A stretch of 64,000 nt of DNA from contig JANATG010000013.1 in NCBI GenBank assembly GCA_029449235.1, positions 1,240,001 to 1,304,000 on the forward strand, given 5' to 3'. The translations under genes were made by a program, and so were the position numbers. Of the stretch, positions 19,443-29,983 are shown in pieces. The stretch is from Linnemannia schmuckeri (Eukaryota > Mortierellomycota > Mortierellomycetes > Mortierellales > Mortierellaceae). Within the stretch, counting starts at the first letter, position 1. Every line of letters begins with the position of its first letter. Below the pieces are notes generated by a model. The model was not told the origin of the DNA and did no database searches. It saw nothing but the letters and a program-made list of their open reading frames with translations.

Positions 19443-22400
19443 ATGCCTGACACCGACGCAACCACCGTCGATGCACCACGCCGAGTCACGCTTCCCTCCG
19501 ACGTGGAGACGTTTGACTTCGCATACCGTGACCCATATGCCGCTAAAATCTGGATTAATCAGATTGCCCTTGCCGCTAAGCTGTGCAGGCTGCCCGAAGC
19601 GGACTGGCCAGCCGCCGCCATCCTCAAGCTCCGAAGTATTGCGCAAGTCTGGGGTCAAAATCTGATCGAGACCCAGCCTGATGTTACCTGGACCGAGTTC
19701 AAGGCCGCCTTCAATCGACAGTTTGGTTCGGAAGAGTTGGAGTCTACTCATCGTGCCAACCTCGCCACCGTAACCTGGGAAAAGTCAGATAACCCCAACT
19801 CGTACTTCCAGCGATATGAGTTTGCAGCCGCCCCCATTGCCTCAGTCCTAACCGATGGTGAGAAGATTCACCAGTTCAAGACTCAGGGTCCTCCCTTTCT
19901 CGCACGTTATTTGATCGAGAGACAAGTCAAGACGTGGGAAGATGTCAAGACCGCTTGTGAGATCAAGTCACAGATGAACCAGCAGTTGGGCATTACCTCT
20001 CAGTCTGCTCTGAACCGTCAAGCTGGACGTCAGCACGCTTCCCATCATCGAGCCAGCCCTCCCTTATATACACCCTCCTTTACCCCGGGTCGTACACCTA
20101 GGAATGTTGTATTCCAACAACCCAACGTCGCCCCCCGTACCTCCATCTCCGGCAACCCTTCGACCGGATTCGTTACCAATCGTAGGCAGAGTGCCGTGCA
20201 CCCCTTTGCAAGACCCTCTGGCCCTCCCCAAAACCAGTTCCGTCGCGACAGCAACGTTGGCCGTCGAGACTCCGGTCCTACCCCTATGGAGATTGACTCC
20301 ATTAGTTGTTTCAACTGCCGCGGCAACCACAAAGTCGCGCAGTGTGCTCAGCCAGCGACCTGTCACGGATGTGGACAGACTGGCCACTATAAGGCAGGAT
20401 GCCCTAGTAGGAACAAGTCGAGTTCCTCATCGTCATCTGAGTCACGTCGTCATCCTCCCGCCACCCATATGACTGTGGTCGAGGCTCACGAGTTTGACCC
20501 TCATGCCTTCCCCCTTGTTGTTATTCCGCTTGATGTTACCGGAACCCAGTTCGAAGCCCTTGTAGATAATGGCGCGAACGTCAATGTTGTCTCAGAGGAG
20601 GCACTTGAGAAAATTCGTCTGCTGGACCCCACCGCTGTTGAGAGCGAGGAGCGGGTCAGCCAACCACTACCATTACGTCTTGCGCTCGGGAAGAGCGAAG
20701 ATAGCAATGCCCTCGGACAAGTTGTCGTCCGAATTACAGTTGGAACCATGGCCCATTCCATCCGAGCAACTATTGTCCGCAAGTTGGCGCGCGACTTTTT
20801 CCTCGGCATCCCATGGATGGCCAAGTTTAAGCCCCACATGGACTGGGAGCAGTACACTTTATCCTGGACCTACGGAGGTCAGGACTTTGAAGTCAAGGCT
20901 ATGTCGAAGCCTTCGCCGCAACTCCTTGCCGAGCTGGAAGAGCCCCTCCTCGGTACCGTACACGCCGATGTGCAGAAGTTTGCCAAAACCGTCGATACGA
21001 AAGATACGATCGATGCAGGAGTGATCTGGGTATTGCAAACGGCAGTACCAGACACTCAACCCGAGTCGGTTCAAGTTGAGAACCCTACCGCCCCCCTAAC
21101 CGCTGAGCAACGGCAACAAGTTGATGCCCTGGTCGAAGAGTACGCCAACGACGTGTTCGCGCCTTTGACTGATCTCCCTCTTCCGCGCCCCGGATTTGAT
21201 CATGAGATCCCCACTGGAGATGCAGCGCCTGTGGCCAAGAAGGCCTACAAGATGTCGCCGCTGGAGCTTCGTGCTCTACGAGAGCAGTTGGATGAGCTGC
21301 TCGAGCTGGGTTACATTCAGCCCTCTACGTCGCCCTGGGCCGCTCCGGTACTATTTGTCAAGAAGAAGGATGGTTCTTTACGACTATGTATCGATTATCG
21401 AGGACTTAACGCGATCACCACCAAGAACAAGTATCCGCTGCCATTACTTGACGAGTTTTTCGATCGATTCCAAGGTGCCAAGTACTTCAGCAAGTTGGAC
21501 CTACAGCAAGGCTATCATCAGCTCCGAATCGCCGAAAAAGACATCCCCAAGACAGCCTTCTCCACTCGTTATGGACATTTCGAGTACCGTGTCATGTCCT
21601 TTGGCTTAACTAACGCCCCGGCCTCTTTTCAAGGCCTTATGAACCACGTCTTCCACGATCACCTGGATAAACACATTGTCGTGTTTCTTGACGACATCCT
21701 CGTCTTCTCCAAAACTTTTGAAGACCACCTCAAGCACACCCGCCTCGCCCTCGAACTCCTTCGACAGCATAAACTGCACGCCAAGAGAAGCAAATGCGAG
21801 TTCGGCACCTCCTCCATTACCTTTGTCGGTCATGTTATATCCAACCAAGGCATTCAAGTCGACCCTGCCAAAACCAAGGCTCTCCTCAACTGGCCGATAC
21901 CCAAGAATGTCCAACAGCTGCGATCCTTTATGGGTTTTGTCAACTACTACCGTCGTTTCGTTTATAAGCTGGCGGAAGTCGCCGGCCCTCTCTTCAGTCT
22001 GTTAAAGGATGGACCCGGCCATAACAAGTCTAAGACTCGACCGCTTGCCTCGTGGGGCCCGGTTGAGCAAGCCGCCTTTGATGGAGTTCGTCATCTATTG
22101 ATGACTCCCCCAACCTTACTCTGTGGAGACCCAAACAAGCCGTTCATTATGGAGACTGACGCATCCGATGATGCAACCGGTGGAGTGTTGTATCAAGAGT
22201 TGGATGGCAAGAAACATCCAGTCGCTTACGAGTCTCGCAAGCTCAAGGCTGCCGAGCGAAACTACCCAGTACACGAAAAAGAGATGCTGGCGATCGTGCA
22301 TGCGTGCCGAGCTTGGCGATCCTATGTGCTGGGAGCACCAGAGAACGTCGTCTTTACGGACCATGCCAGCCTGAGGTTTATTTTTTCTCAGCCACACCTC

Positions 22401-24128
22401 AGTCAGAGAGTTACTCGATGGGTCGAATTCCTGGCGCCATACAACCTCTCCATCCAGTATAAGCCTGGAAAGACCAATGCTGCCGCCGATGCCTTGTCCC
22501 GTCTCGAGATAAATAGTGTCCACCCTACTCGACACATCGATACCTGGGATTGGCCCCTCCTTGTCCCTGATTTTTTATTATCAGGCACTTTCCCTCCTGG
22601 TACCGACCCTACCATCAAAAAGCTTGTACGTCAGCAAGCCCCTCTTTTCGTCGTGAAGGAAGGAGAATTGTTCCGCTTAGTTGAAGAAGCCTCAGTTCCC
22701 TTCGTACCCTATGTCGAGCGCATGGATCGTCTTTCAGAGTTGCATGCCGACCTTGGTCACCTTGGTCAGTCTGGTACCTATGACTTGGCCAAGACGCGTA
22801 TGTGGTGGCCAACCCTCCGCTCCGACATCAAGATATTGACTCGAGAATGTCAACCCTGCCAGCTTGTGAAGCCTGGGAGCCGATCGGTGGCTCCTTTACA
22901 TCCCTTGGCTCCGGCGCGTCCTTTTGAACGATGGGGTATCGATTTCATAGGACGCATGCCTCTTACCAAGCAAGGCAATCGATGGATCATCACTGCCATC
23001 GACTACGCGACCAATTGGCCAATTGCTCGTGCCATTCCTGATGCCACCGCCGAAGCAGTCGCCACGTTCCTGTATGAGGAAGTCTTTCTCCAGTTTGGGT
23101 GCCCTTCTGAGATTGTGAGCGACCGAGGCTCCAACTTCATGTCGGATGTCCTGCAGCGCTATCTTCAGAAGCTGAACATCAAGCATATGGCTACCTCCGC
23201 CTATCACCCCCGGTCTAATGGCAAGTGTGAGCGCCTTAATGGTGTTATCGGACACATGCTTAACAAGTATGTTGGTGCTCATCGCGTCCGCTGGGATCAA
23301 TACCTCCACCAGGCCCTATTCGCATGTCGTGTACACATCTCGCAACGTACACAAGTCTCCCCCTTCAAGTTGGTGTATGGTATCGAGCCGCGTATCCCCG
23401 AAGATCCAGTCCGTCCGTTTCTGTTTGATTTTACGGACCCTAGCGATTTTTTGGAACACCGAAGGAAAACCTTCAAGGAGATCGATGAGCTTCGAGAGGC
23501 TCACCTCCAAACTCAGCAAGATGCAGCGTCAGATATGGTCAAGAGACATGCAGAGTCGCATGTTATCGAGGACGCGAAGTTTGCCGTGGGTGACTTTGTC
23601 CTCGTCAAGAACTACGGTCGCAAGAAGTTGGAACCCCACTGGTATGGTCCTTTGGAGGTCGTTCGAGTTACGCCTCTTTCCACCTATCAGCTTCGTTGGG
23701 GTGATGGTGTACCTAAGGAGGATTTGGTACACCAGGACCGTTTGAAGCTCGCCAAGGCCCCGAATGATGCCACTCAGCGCAAGGCTTGGTTCAGCAAGAC
23801 TCGTTTTGCCATGGAGTCTGTTCGCGACAACAATGATGATGGTCTGCCCGATGAGTCGTTGGAGAACGATGAAGACCGTCGTGTGTCTGACGCCCACGAG
23901 CAGCAGCGCGCGAATGAGGAGTATCTCGCCCGCCGCGGTCCTAATTACCAAGCACCTATGATGGGCTCCGCTGAAGACGCAGCCCGTGTGTATCGACAAG
24001 AGCTCGCAAAAATTAATTCACGCCGCCCTCGTCAAATTCAGCAGCTGCAGATGATGCAACTCCCTTTTCCACCTCCCCAGTCGTCGCCCATTCCCGCCTA
24101 TTGCCTCAAGGCCTGTTCGACCATGTAA
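19443..24128 (+). CDS. Gag-Pol polyprotein, retrotransposon copy 1
   Basis: One uninterrupted 1,561-codon ORF, without frameshift between Gag and Pol. The Gag capsid-like region (about 30-250) is followed by two CCHC knuckles, CFNCRGNHKVAQC (289-301) and CHGCGQTGHYKAGC (about 307-320). The protease core reads LVDNGANVNVVS near residue 375, with Asn where Ser or Thr is expected in the D-S/T-G triplet. RT has LRLCIDYRGLN, LDLQQGYHQ and FLDD (about 749). RNase H has ETDAS (about 904) and TDHASL. Integrase has an HHCC finger (about 1100-1140), then D (about 1167), D in SDRGSNF (about 1225) and E in CERLNG (about 1262), then a GPY/F-like WYGPLEV. I see no chromodomain. The start ATG follows an A-rich leader. 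Confidence 0.96.
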   Translation: MPDTDATTVDAPRRVTLPSDVETFDFAYRDPYAAKIWINQIALAAKLCRLPEADWPAAAILKLRSIAQVWGQNLIETQPDVTWTEFKAAFNRQFGSEELESTHRANLATVTWEKSDNPNSYFQRYEFAAAPIASVLTDGEKIHQFKTQGPPFLARYLIERQVKTWEDVKTACEIKSQMNQQLGITSQSALNRQAGRQHASHHRASPPLYTPSFTPGRTPRNVVFQQPNVAPRTSISGNPSTGFVTNRRQSAVHPFARPSGPPQNQFRRDSNVGRRDSGPTPMEIDSISCFNCRGNHKVAQCAQPATCHGCGQTGHYKAGCPSRNKSSSSSSSESRRHPPATHMTVVEAHEFDPHAFPLVVIPLDVTGTQFEALVDNGANVNVVSEEALEKIRLLDPTAVESEERVSQPLPLRLALGKSEDSNALGQVVVRITVGTMAHSIRATIVRKLARDFFLGIPWMAKFKPHMDWEQYTLSWTYGGQDFEVKAMSKPSPQLLAELEEPLLGTVHADVQKFAKTVDTKDTIDAGVIWVLQTAVPDTQPESVQVENPTAPLTAEQRQQVDALVEEYANDVFAPLTDLPLPRPGFDHEIPTGDAAPVAKKAYKMSPLELRALREQLDELLELGYIQPSTSPWAAPVLFVKKKDGSLRLCIDYRGLNAITTKNKYPLPLLDEFFDRFQGAKYFSKLDLQQGYHQLRIAEKDIPKTAFSTRYGHFEYRVMSFGLTNAPASFQGLMNHVFHDHLDKHIVVFLDDILVFSKTFEDHLKHTRLALELLRQHKLHAKRSKCEFGTSSITFVGHVISNQGIQVDPAKTKALLNWPIPKNVQQLRSFMGFVNYYRRFVYKLAEVAGPLFSLLKDGPGHNKSKTRPLASWGPVEQAAFDGVRHLLMTPPTLLCGDPNKPFIMETDASDDATGGVLYQELDGKKHPVAYESRKLKAAERNYPVHEKEMLAIVHACRAWRSYVLGAPENVVFTDHASLRFIFSQPHLSQRVTRWVEFLAPYNLSIQYKPGKTNAAADALSRLEINSVHPTRHIDTWDWPLLVPDFLLSGTFPPGTDPTIKKLVRQQAPLFVVKEGELFRLVEEASVPFVPYVERMDRLSELHADLGHLGQSGTYDLAKTRMWWPTLRSDIKILTRECQPCQLVKPGSRSVAPLHPLAPARPFERWGIDFIGRMPLTKQGNRWIITAIDYATNWPIARAIPDATAEAVATFLYEEVFLQFGCPSEIVSDRGSNFMSDVLQRYLQKLNIKHMATSAYHPRSNGKCERLNGVIGHMLNKYVGAHRVRWDQYLHQALFACRVHISQRTQVSPFKLVYGIEPRIPEDPVRPFLFDFTDPSDFLEHRRKTFKEIDELREAHLQTQQDAASDMVKRHAESHVIEDAKFAVGDFVLVKNYGRKKLEPHWYGPLEVVRVTPLSTYQLRWGDGVPKEDLVHQDRLKLAKAPNDATQRKAWFSKTRFAMESVRDNNDDGLPDESLENDEDRRVSDAHEQQRANEEYLARRGPNYQAPMMGSAEDAARVYRQELAKINSRRPRQIQQLQMMQLPFPPPQSSPIPAYCLKACSTM

Positions 24129-24151
24129 TGTTGCCGGGACGGCTCCAATCT

Positions 24152-24162
24152 AAGTGGGGGAG
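24152..24162 (+). other. Polypurine tract, copy 1
   Basis: AAGTGGGGGAG abuts the TG of LTR 2, the expected position for plus-strand priming. The same tract precedes LTR 3 at 29973-29983. Confidence 0.8.
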
Positions 24163-25010
24163 TGTCGTGAATTCACCCTCTTTTATTCACGTGTTTTCTC
24201 CCTTTCACGCCACCAATTTCCACTATCTTTTTTTGGCCATTAATTACGCCTTACTTTTACCACCGATACTTTTTTTGCTCTCTTTGTTTGTTCCCTTTTC
24301 CCCGAACATCCAACACGTCGCCTACCATCTTCACCACTATCTATAAGATACCACGACCCCATTGGTTGCACCGTTTCATGAACCCATGATGAGCTAGCAA
24401 CCCGAGTCAACTTTGTTTGGCTTTTTCCTTGCTTTTATTCCCTTTTTCTTTTTTCTTTTCTTCAACCGTGTTCACGTTGGTTGCTCTTCTCTTTCGACTC
24501 GCCCCCTACCCTTTCCGAGTCTCAACAACCAGAAAGGATGGTACACCAGTTAGTAGTAGTTTCCCGAGTCACTTCTTTTTTCCCATATTCGTGTTATTCT
24601 CTCAATTCAGTAGCTTAGTCCCAGATAGTATAAAAGGACACCTAGAAGGCACGATTGAAACAGCATCTTCGCCCTGTTGTCAATCCTGCTCCTTCTAGGT
24701 AAGTCCCTCCTTCCTCCCCTTTTATCACCACTGTTCATGTCGCTCGAACAGTGTGTCTAATAAATCTTCGCCCTGTTGTCAATCCTGCTCCTTCTAGCAT
24801 CCCCCTGTGCGCCCGAAGATCCGCACCACTCTAGTTGTCTCTTACCTGTGTTCGGAGAAGTTCACAGCCCCCTTTCCCTCTTCCTCTACGTTGTCCCTGT
24901 CTGTGATCGGAGAGATCACAGCCCCCCCTTCCCTCTTCCTCTGTGTCGTCTTTGCCAGTCTAGTTGAGACTGCGTGGTACCTCTTGCAGAAGTTGCTGGA
25001 GTCCTCCACA
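24163..25010 (+). repeat. LTR 2 (848 bp), shared middle LTR
   Basis: Reads as identical to LTR 1. It serves as 3' LTR of the first element and 5' LTR of the second. No target duplication is seen at its borders: the polypurine tract lies on the left and the primer-binding site on the right. Confidence 0.92.
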
Positions 25011-25263
25011 AATTGGTAGCAAAGGAAGTTTACGTTCCCCCTCCATTCTTGTTGAATTCCGCTCTTTAGCAATCCTTTAATTGCACTTTTGTCTTTTTAC
25101 CCCACATCCACACTTTAATTTTAAGTTAGCTTTTTTTCCCAAATTTTTGTCCCCCGTGCACAACAACACCTGTTCTTTTTTTCTTTTTGCTCTCTATTCC
25201 CCCTTCAAAAAAAAAAAAAAAACACCCGAACAAAAAAAATAACATAACACACAAGACCACACC

Positions 25264-28200
25264 ATGCCTGACACCGACGCAACCACCGTCGATGCACCAC
25301 GCCGAGTCACGCTTCCCTCCGACGTGGAGACGTTTGACTTCGCATACCGTGACCCATATGCCGCTAAAATCTGGATTAATCAGATTGCCCTTGCCGCTAA
25401 GCTGTGCAGGCTGCCCGAAGCGGACTGGCCAGCCGCCGCCATCCTCAAGCTCCGAAGTATTGCGCAAGTCTGGGGTCAAAATCTGATCGAGACCCAGCCT
25501 GATGTTACCTGGACCGAGTTCAAGGCCGCCTTCAATCGACAGTTTGGTTCGGAAGAGTTGGAGTCTACTCATCGTGCCAACCTCGCCACCGTAACCTGGG
25601 AAAAGTCAGATAACCCCAACTCGTACTTCCAGCGATATGAGTTTGCAGCCGCCCCCATTGCCTCAGTCCTAACCGATGGTGAGAAGATTCACCAGTTCAA
25701 GACTCAGGGTCCTCCCTTTCTCGCACGTTATTTGATCGAGAGACAAGTCAAGACGTGGGAAGATGTCAAGACCGCTTGTGAGATCAAGTCACAGATGAAC
25801 CAGCAGTTGGGCATTACCTCTCAGTCTGCTCTGAACCGTCAAGCTGGACGTCAGCACGCTTCCCATCATCGAGCCAGCCCTCCCTTATATACACCCTCCT
25901 TTACCCCGGGTCGTACACCTAGGAATGTTGTATTCCAACAACCCAACGTCGCCCCCCGTACCTCCATCTCCGGCAACCCTTCGACCGGATTCGTTACCAA
26001 TCGTAGGCAGAGTGCCGTGCACCCCTTTGCAAGACCCTCTGGCCCTCCCCAAAACCAGTTCCGTCGCGACAGCAACGTTGGCCGTCGAGACTCCGGTCCT
26101 ACCCCTATGGAGATTGACTCCATTAGTTGTTTCAACTGCCGCGGCAACCACAAAGTCGCGCAGTGTGCTCAGCCAGCGACCTGTCACGGATGTGGACAGA
26201 CTGGCCACTATAAGGCAGGATGCCCTAGTAGGAACAAGTCGAGTTCCTCATCGTCATCTGAGTCACGTCGTCATCCTCCCGCCACCCATATGACTGTGGT
26301 CGAGGCTCACGAGTTTGACCCTCATGCCTTCCCCCTTGTTGTTATTCCGCTTGATGTTACCGGAACCCAGTTCGAAGCCCTTGTAGATAATGGCGCGAAC
26401 GTCAATGTTGTCTCAGAGGAGGCACTTGAGAAAATTCGTCTGCTGGACCCCACCGCTGTTGAGAGCGAGGAGCGGGTCAGCCAACCACTACCATTACGTC
26501 TTGCGCTCGGGAAGAGCGAAGATAGCAATGCCCTCGGACAAGTTGTCGTCCGAATTACAGTTGGAACCATGGCCCATTCCATCCGAGCAACTATTGTCCG
26601 CAAGTTGGCGCGCGACTTTTTCCTCGGCATCCCATGGATGGCCAAGTTTAAGCCCCACATGGACTGGGAGCAGTACACTTTATCCTGGACCTACGGAGGT
26701 CAGGACTTTGAAGTCAAGGCTATGTCGAAGCCTTCGCCGCAACTCCTTGCCGAGCTGGAAGAGCCCCTCCTCGGTACCGTACACGCCGATGTGCAGAAGT
26801 TTGCCAAAACCGTCGATACGAAAGATACGATCGATGCAGGAGTGATCTGGGTATTGCAAACGGCAGTACCAGACACTCAACCCGAGTCGGTTCAAGTTGA
26901 GAACCCTACCGCCCCCCTAACCGCTGAGCAACGGCAACAAGTTGATGCCCTGGTCGAAGAGTACGCCAACGACGTGTTCGCGCCTTTGACTGATCTCCCT
27001 CTTCCGCGCCCCGGATTTGATCATGAGATCCCCACTGGAGATGCAGCGCCTGTGGCCAAGAAGGCCTACAAGATGTCGCCGCTGGAGCTTCGTGCTCTAC
27101 GAGAGCAGTTGGATGAGCTGCTCGAGCTGGGTTACATTCAGCCCTCTACGTCGCCCTGGGCCGCTCCGGTACTATTTGTCAAGAAGAAGGATGGTTCTTT
27201 ACGACTATGTATCGATTATCGAGGACTTAACGCGATCACCACCAAGAACAAGTATCCGCTGCCATTACTTGACGAGTTTTTCGATCGATTCCAAGGTGCC
27301 AAGTACTTCAGCAAGTTGGACCTACAGCAAGGCTATCATCAGCTCCGAATCGCCGAAAAAGACATCCCCAAGACAGCCTTCTCCACTCGTTATGGACATT
27401 TCGAGTACCGTGTCATGTCCTTTGGCTTAACTAACGCCCCGGCCTCTTTTCAAGGCCTTATGAACCACGTCTTCCACGATCACCTGGATAAACACATTGT
27501 CGTGTTTCTTGACGACATCCTCGTCTTCTCCAAAACTTTTGAAGACCACCTCAAGCACACCCGCCTCGCCCTCGAACTCCTTCGACAGCATAAACTGCAC
27601 GCCAAGAGAAGCAAATGCGAGTTCGGCACCTCCTCCATTACCTTTGTCGGTCATGTTATATCCAACCAAGGCATTCAAGTCGACCCTGCCAAAACCAAGG
27701 CTCTCCTCAACTGGCCGATACCCAAGAATGTCCAACAGCTGCGATCCTTTATGGGTTTTGTCAACTACTACCGTCGTTTCGTTTATAAGCTGGCGGAAGT
27801 CGCCGGCCCTCTCTTCAGTCTGTTAAAGGATGGACCCGGCCATAACAAGTCTAAGACTCGACCGCTTGCCTCGTGGGGCCCGGTTGAGCAAGCCGCCTTT
27901 GATGGAGTTCGTCATCTATTGATGACTCCCCCAACCTTACTCTGTGGAGACCCAAACAAGCCGTTCATTATGGAGACTGACGCATCCGATGATGCAACCG
28001 GTGGAGTGTTGTATCAAGAGTTGGATGGCAAGAAACATCCAGTCGCTTACGAGTCTCGCAAGCTCAAGGCTGCCGAGCGAAACTACCCAGTACACGAAAA
28101 AGAGATGCTGGCGATCGTGCATGCGTGCCGAGCTTGGCGATCCTATGTGCTGGGAGCACCAGAGAACGTCGTCTTTACGGACCATGCCAGCCTGAGGTTT

Positions 28201-29949
28201 ATTTTTTCTCAGCCACACCTCAGTCAGAGAGTTACTCGATGGGTCGAATTCCTGGCGCCATACAACCTCTCCATCCAGTATAAGCCTGGAAAGACCAATG
28301 CTGCCGCCGATGCCTTGTCCCGTCTCGAGATAAATAGTGTCCACCCTACTCGACACATCGATACCTGGGATTGGCCCCTCCTTGTCCCTGATTTTTTATT
28401 ATCAGGCACTTTCCCTCCTGGTACCGACCCTACCATCAAAAAGCTTGTACGTCAGCAAGCCCCTCTTTTCGTCGTGAAGGAAGGAGAATTGTTCCGCTTA
28501 GTTGAAGAAGCCTCAGTTCCCTTCGTACCCTATGTCGAGCGCATGGATCGTCTTTCAGAGTTGCATGCCGACCTTGGTCACCTTGGTCAGTCTGGTACCT
28601 ATGACTTGGCCAAGACGCGTATGTGGTGGCCAACCCTCCGCTCCGACATCAAGATATTGACTCGAGAATGTCAACCCTGCCAGCTTGTGAAGCCTGGGAG
28701 CCGATCGGTGGCTCCTTTACATCCCTTGGCTCCGGCGCGTCCTTTTGAACGATGGGGTATCGATTTCATAGGACGCATGCCTCTTACCAAGCAAGGCAAT
28801 CGATGGATCATCACTGCCATCGACTACGCGACCAATTGGCCAATTGCTCGTGCCATTCCTGATGCCACCGCCGAAGCAGTCGCCACGTTCCTGTATGAGG
28901 AAGTCTTTCTCCAGTTTGGGTGCCCTTCTGAGATTGTGAGCGACCGAGGCTCCAACTTCATGTCGGATGTCCTGCAGCGCTATCTTCAGAAGCTGAACAT
29001 CAAGCATATGGCTACCTCCGCCTATCACCCCCGGTCTAATGGCAAGTGTGAGCGCCTTAATGGTGTTATCGGACACATGCTTAACAAGTATGTTGGTGCT
29101 CATCGCGTCCGCTGGGATCAATACCTCCACCAGGCCCTATTCGCATGTCGTGTACACATCTCGCAACGTACACAAGTCTCCCCCTTCAAGTTGGTGTATG
29201 GTATCGAGCCGCGTATCCCCGAAGATCCAGTCCGTCCGTTTCTGTTTGATTTTACGGACCCTAGCGATTTTTTGGAACACCGAAGGAAAACCTTCAAGGA
29301 GATCGATGAGCTTCGAGAGGCTCACCTCCAAACTCAGCAAGATGCAGCGTCAGATATGGTCAAGAGACATGCAGAGTCGCATGTTATCGAGGACGCGAAG
29401 TTTGCCGTGGGTGACTTTGTCCTCGTCAAGAACTACGGTCGCAAGAAGTTGGAACCCCACTGGTATGGTCCTTTGGAGGTCGTTCGAGTTACGCCTCTTT
29501 CCACCTATCAGCTTCGTTGGGGTGATGGTGTACCTAAGGAGGATTTGGTACACCAGGACCGTTTGAAGCTCGCCAAGGCCCCGAATGATGCCACTCAGCG
29601 CAAGGCTTGGTTCAGCAAGACTCGTTTTGCCATGGAGTCTGTTCGCGACAACAATGATGATGGTCTGCCCGATGAGTCGTTGGAGAACGATGAAGACCGT
29701 CGTGTGTCTGACGCCCACGAGCAGCAGCGCGCGAATGAGGAGTATCTCGCCCGCCGCGGTCCTAATTACCAAGCACCTATGATGGGCTCCGCTGAAGACG
29801 CAGCCCGTGTGTATCGACAAGAGCTCGCAAAAATTAATTCACGCCGCCCTCGTCAAATTCAGCAGCTGCAGATGATGCAACTCCCTTTTCCACCTCCCCA
29901 GTCGTCGCCCATTCCCGCCTATTGCCTCAAGGCCTGTTCGACCATGTAA
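25264..29949 (+). CDS. Gag-Pol polyprotein, retrotransposon copy 2
   Basis: A second intact 1,561-codon ORF. The protein reads the same as copy 1, including the zinc knuckles, the DNG protease triplet, the FLDD reverse transcriptase box and the integrase D-D-E residues. Its leader has A16 where copy 1 has A17. With two intact copies and three matching LTRs, there has been little time for drift, or gene conversion keeps them equal. Confidence 0.95.
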   Translation: MPDTDATTVDAPRRVTLPSDVETFDFAYRDPYAAKIWINQIALAAKLCRLPEADWPAAAILKLRSIAQVWGQNLIETQPDVTWTEFKAAFNRQFGSEELESTHRANLATVTWEKSDNPNSYFQRYEFAAAPIASVLTDGEKIHQFKTQGPPFLARYLIERQVKTWEDVKTACEIKSQMNQQLGITSQSALNRQAGRQHASHHRASPPLYTPSFTPGRTPRNVVFQQPNVAPRTSISGNPSTGFVTNRRQSAVHPFARPSGPPQNQFRRDSNVGRRDSGPTPMEIDSISCFNCRGNHKVAQCAQPATCHGCGQTGHYKAGCPSRNKSSSSSSSESRRHPPATHMTVVEAHEFDPHAFPLVVIPLDVTGTQFEALVDNGANVNVVSEEALEKIRLLDPTAVESEERVSQPLPLRLALGKSEDSNALGQVVVRITVGTMAHSIRATIVRKLARDFFLGIPWMAKFKPHMDWEQYTLSWTYGGQDFEVKAMSKPSPQLLAELEEPLLGTVHADVQKFAKTVDTKDTIDAGVIWVLQTAVPDTQPESVQVENPTAPLTAEQRQQVDALVEEYANDVFAPLTDLPLPRPGFDHEIPTGDAAPVAKKAYKMSPLELRALREQLDELLELGYIQPSTSPWAAPVLFVKKKDGSLRLCIDYRGLNAITTKNKYPLPLLDEFFDRFQGAKYFSKLDLQQGYHQLRIAEKDIPKTAFSTRYGHFEYRVMSFGLTNAPASFQGLMNHVFHDHLDKHIVVFLDDILVFSKTFEDHLKHTRLALELLRQHKLHAKRSKCEFGTSSITFVGHVISNQGIQVDPAKTKALLNWPIPKNVQQLRSFMGFVNYYRRFVYKLAEVAGPLFSLLKDGPGHNKSKTRPLASWGPVEQAAFDGVRHLLMTPPTLLCGDPNKPFIMETDASDDATGGVLYQELDGKKHPVAYESRKLKAAERNYPVHEKEMLAIVHACRAWRSYVLGAPENVVFTDHASLRFIFSQPHLSQRVTRWVEFLAPYNLSIQYKPGKTNAAADALSRLEINSVHPTRHIDTWDWPLLVPDFLLSGTFPPGTDPTIKKLVRQQAPLFVVKEGELFRLVEEASVPFVPYVERMDRLSELHADLGHLGQSGTYDLAKTRMWWPTLRSDIKILTRECQPCQLVKPGSRSVAPLHPLAPARPFERWGIDFIGRMPLTKQGNRWIITAIDYATNWPIARAIPDATAEAVATFLYEEVFLQFGCPSEIVSDRGSNFMSDVLQRYLQKLNIKHMATSAYHPRSNGKCERLNGVIGHMLNKYVGAHRVRWDQYLHQALFACRVHISQRTQVSPFKLVYGIEPRIPEDPVRPFLFDFTDPSDFLEHRRKTFKEIDELREAHLQTQQDAASDMVKRHAESHVIEDAKFAVGDFVLVKNYGRKKLEPHWYGPLEVVRVTPLSTYQLRWGDGVPKEDLVHQDRLKLAKAPNDATQRKAWFSKTRFAMESVRDNNDDGLPDESLENDEDRRVSDAHEQQRANEEYLARRGPNYQAPMMGSAEDAARVYRQELAKINSRRPRQIQQLQMMQLPFPPPQSSPIPAYCLKACSTM

Positions 29950-29972
29950 TGTTGCCGGGACGGCTCCAATCT

Positions 29973-29983
29973 AAGTGGGGGAG
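29973..29983 (+). other. Polypurine tract, copy 2
   Basis: AAGTGGGGGAG directly before LTR 3, matching the tract before LTR 2. Confidence 0.78.

Noticed and set aside
24163..25010. Middle LTR as an independent nested insertion
   Set aside because: It is bordered by a polypurine tract on the left and a primer-binding site on the right, without target duplication, as expected for a shared LTR.
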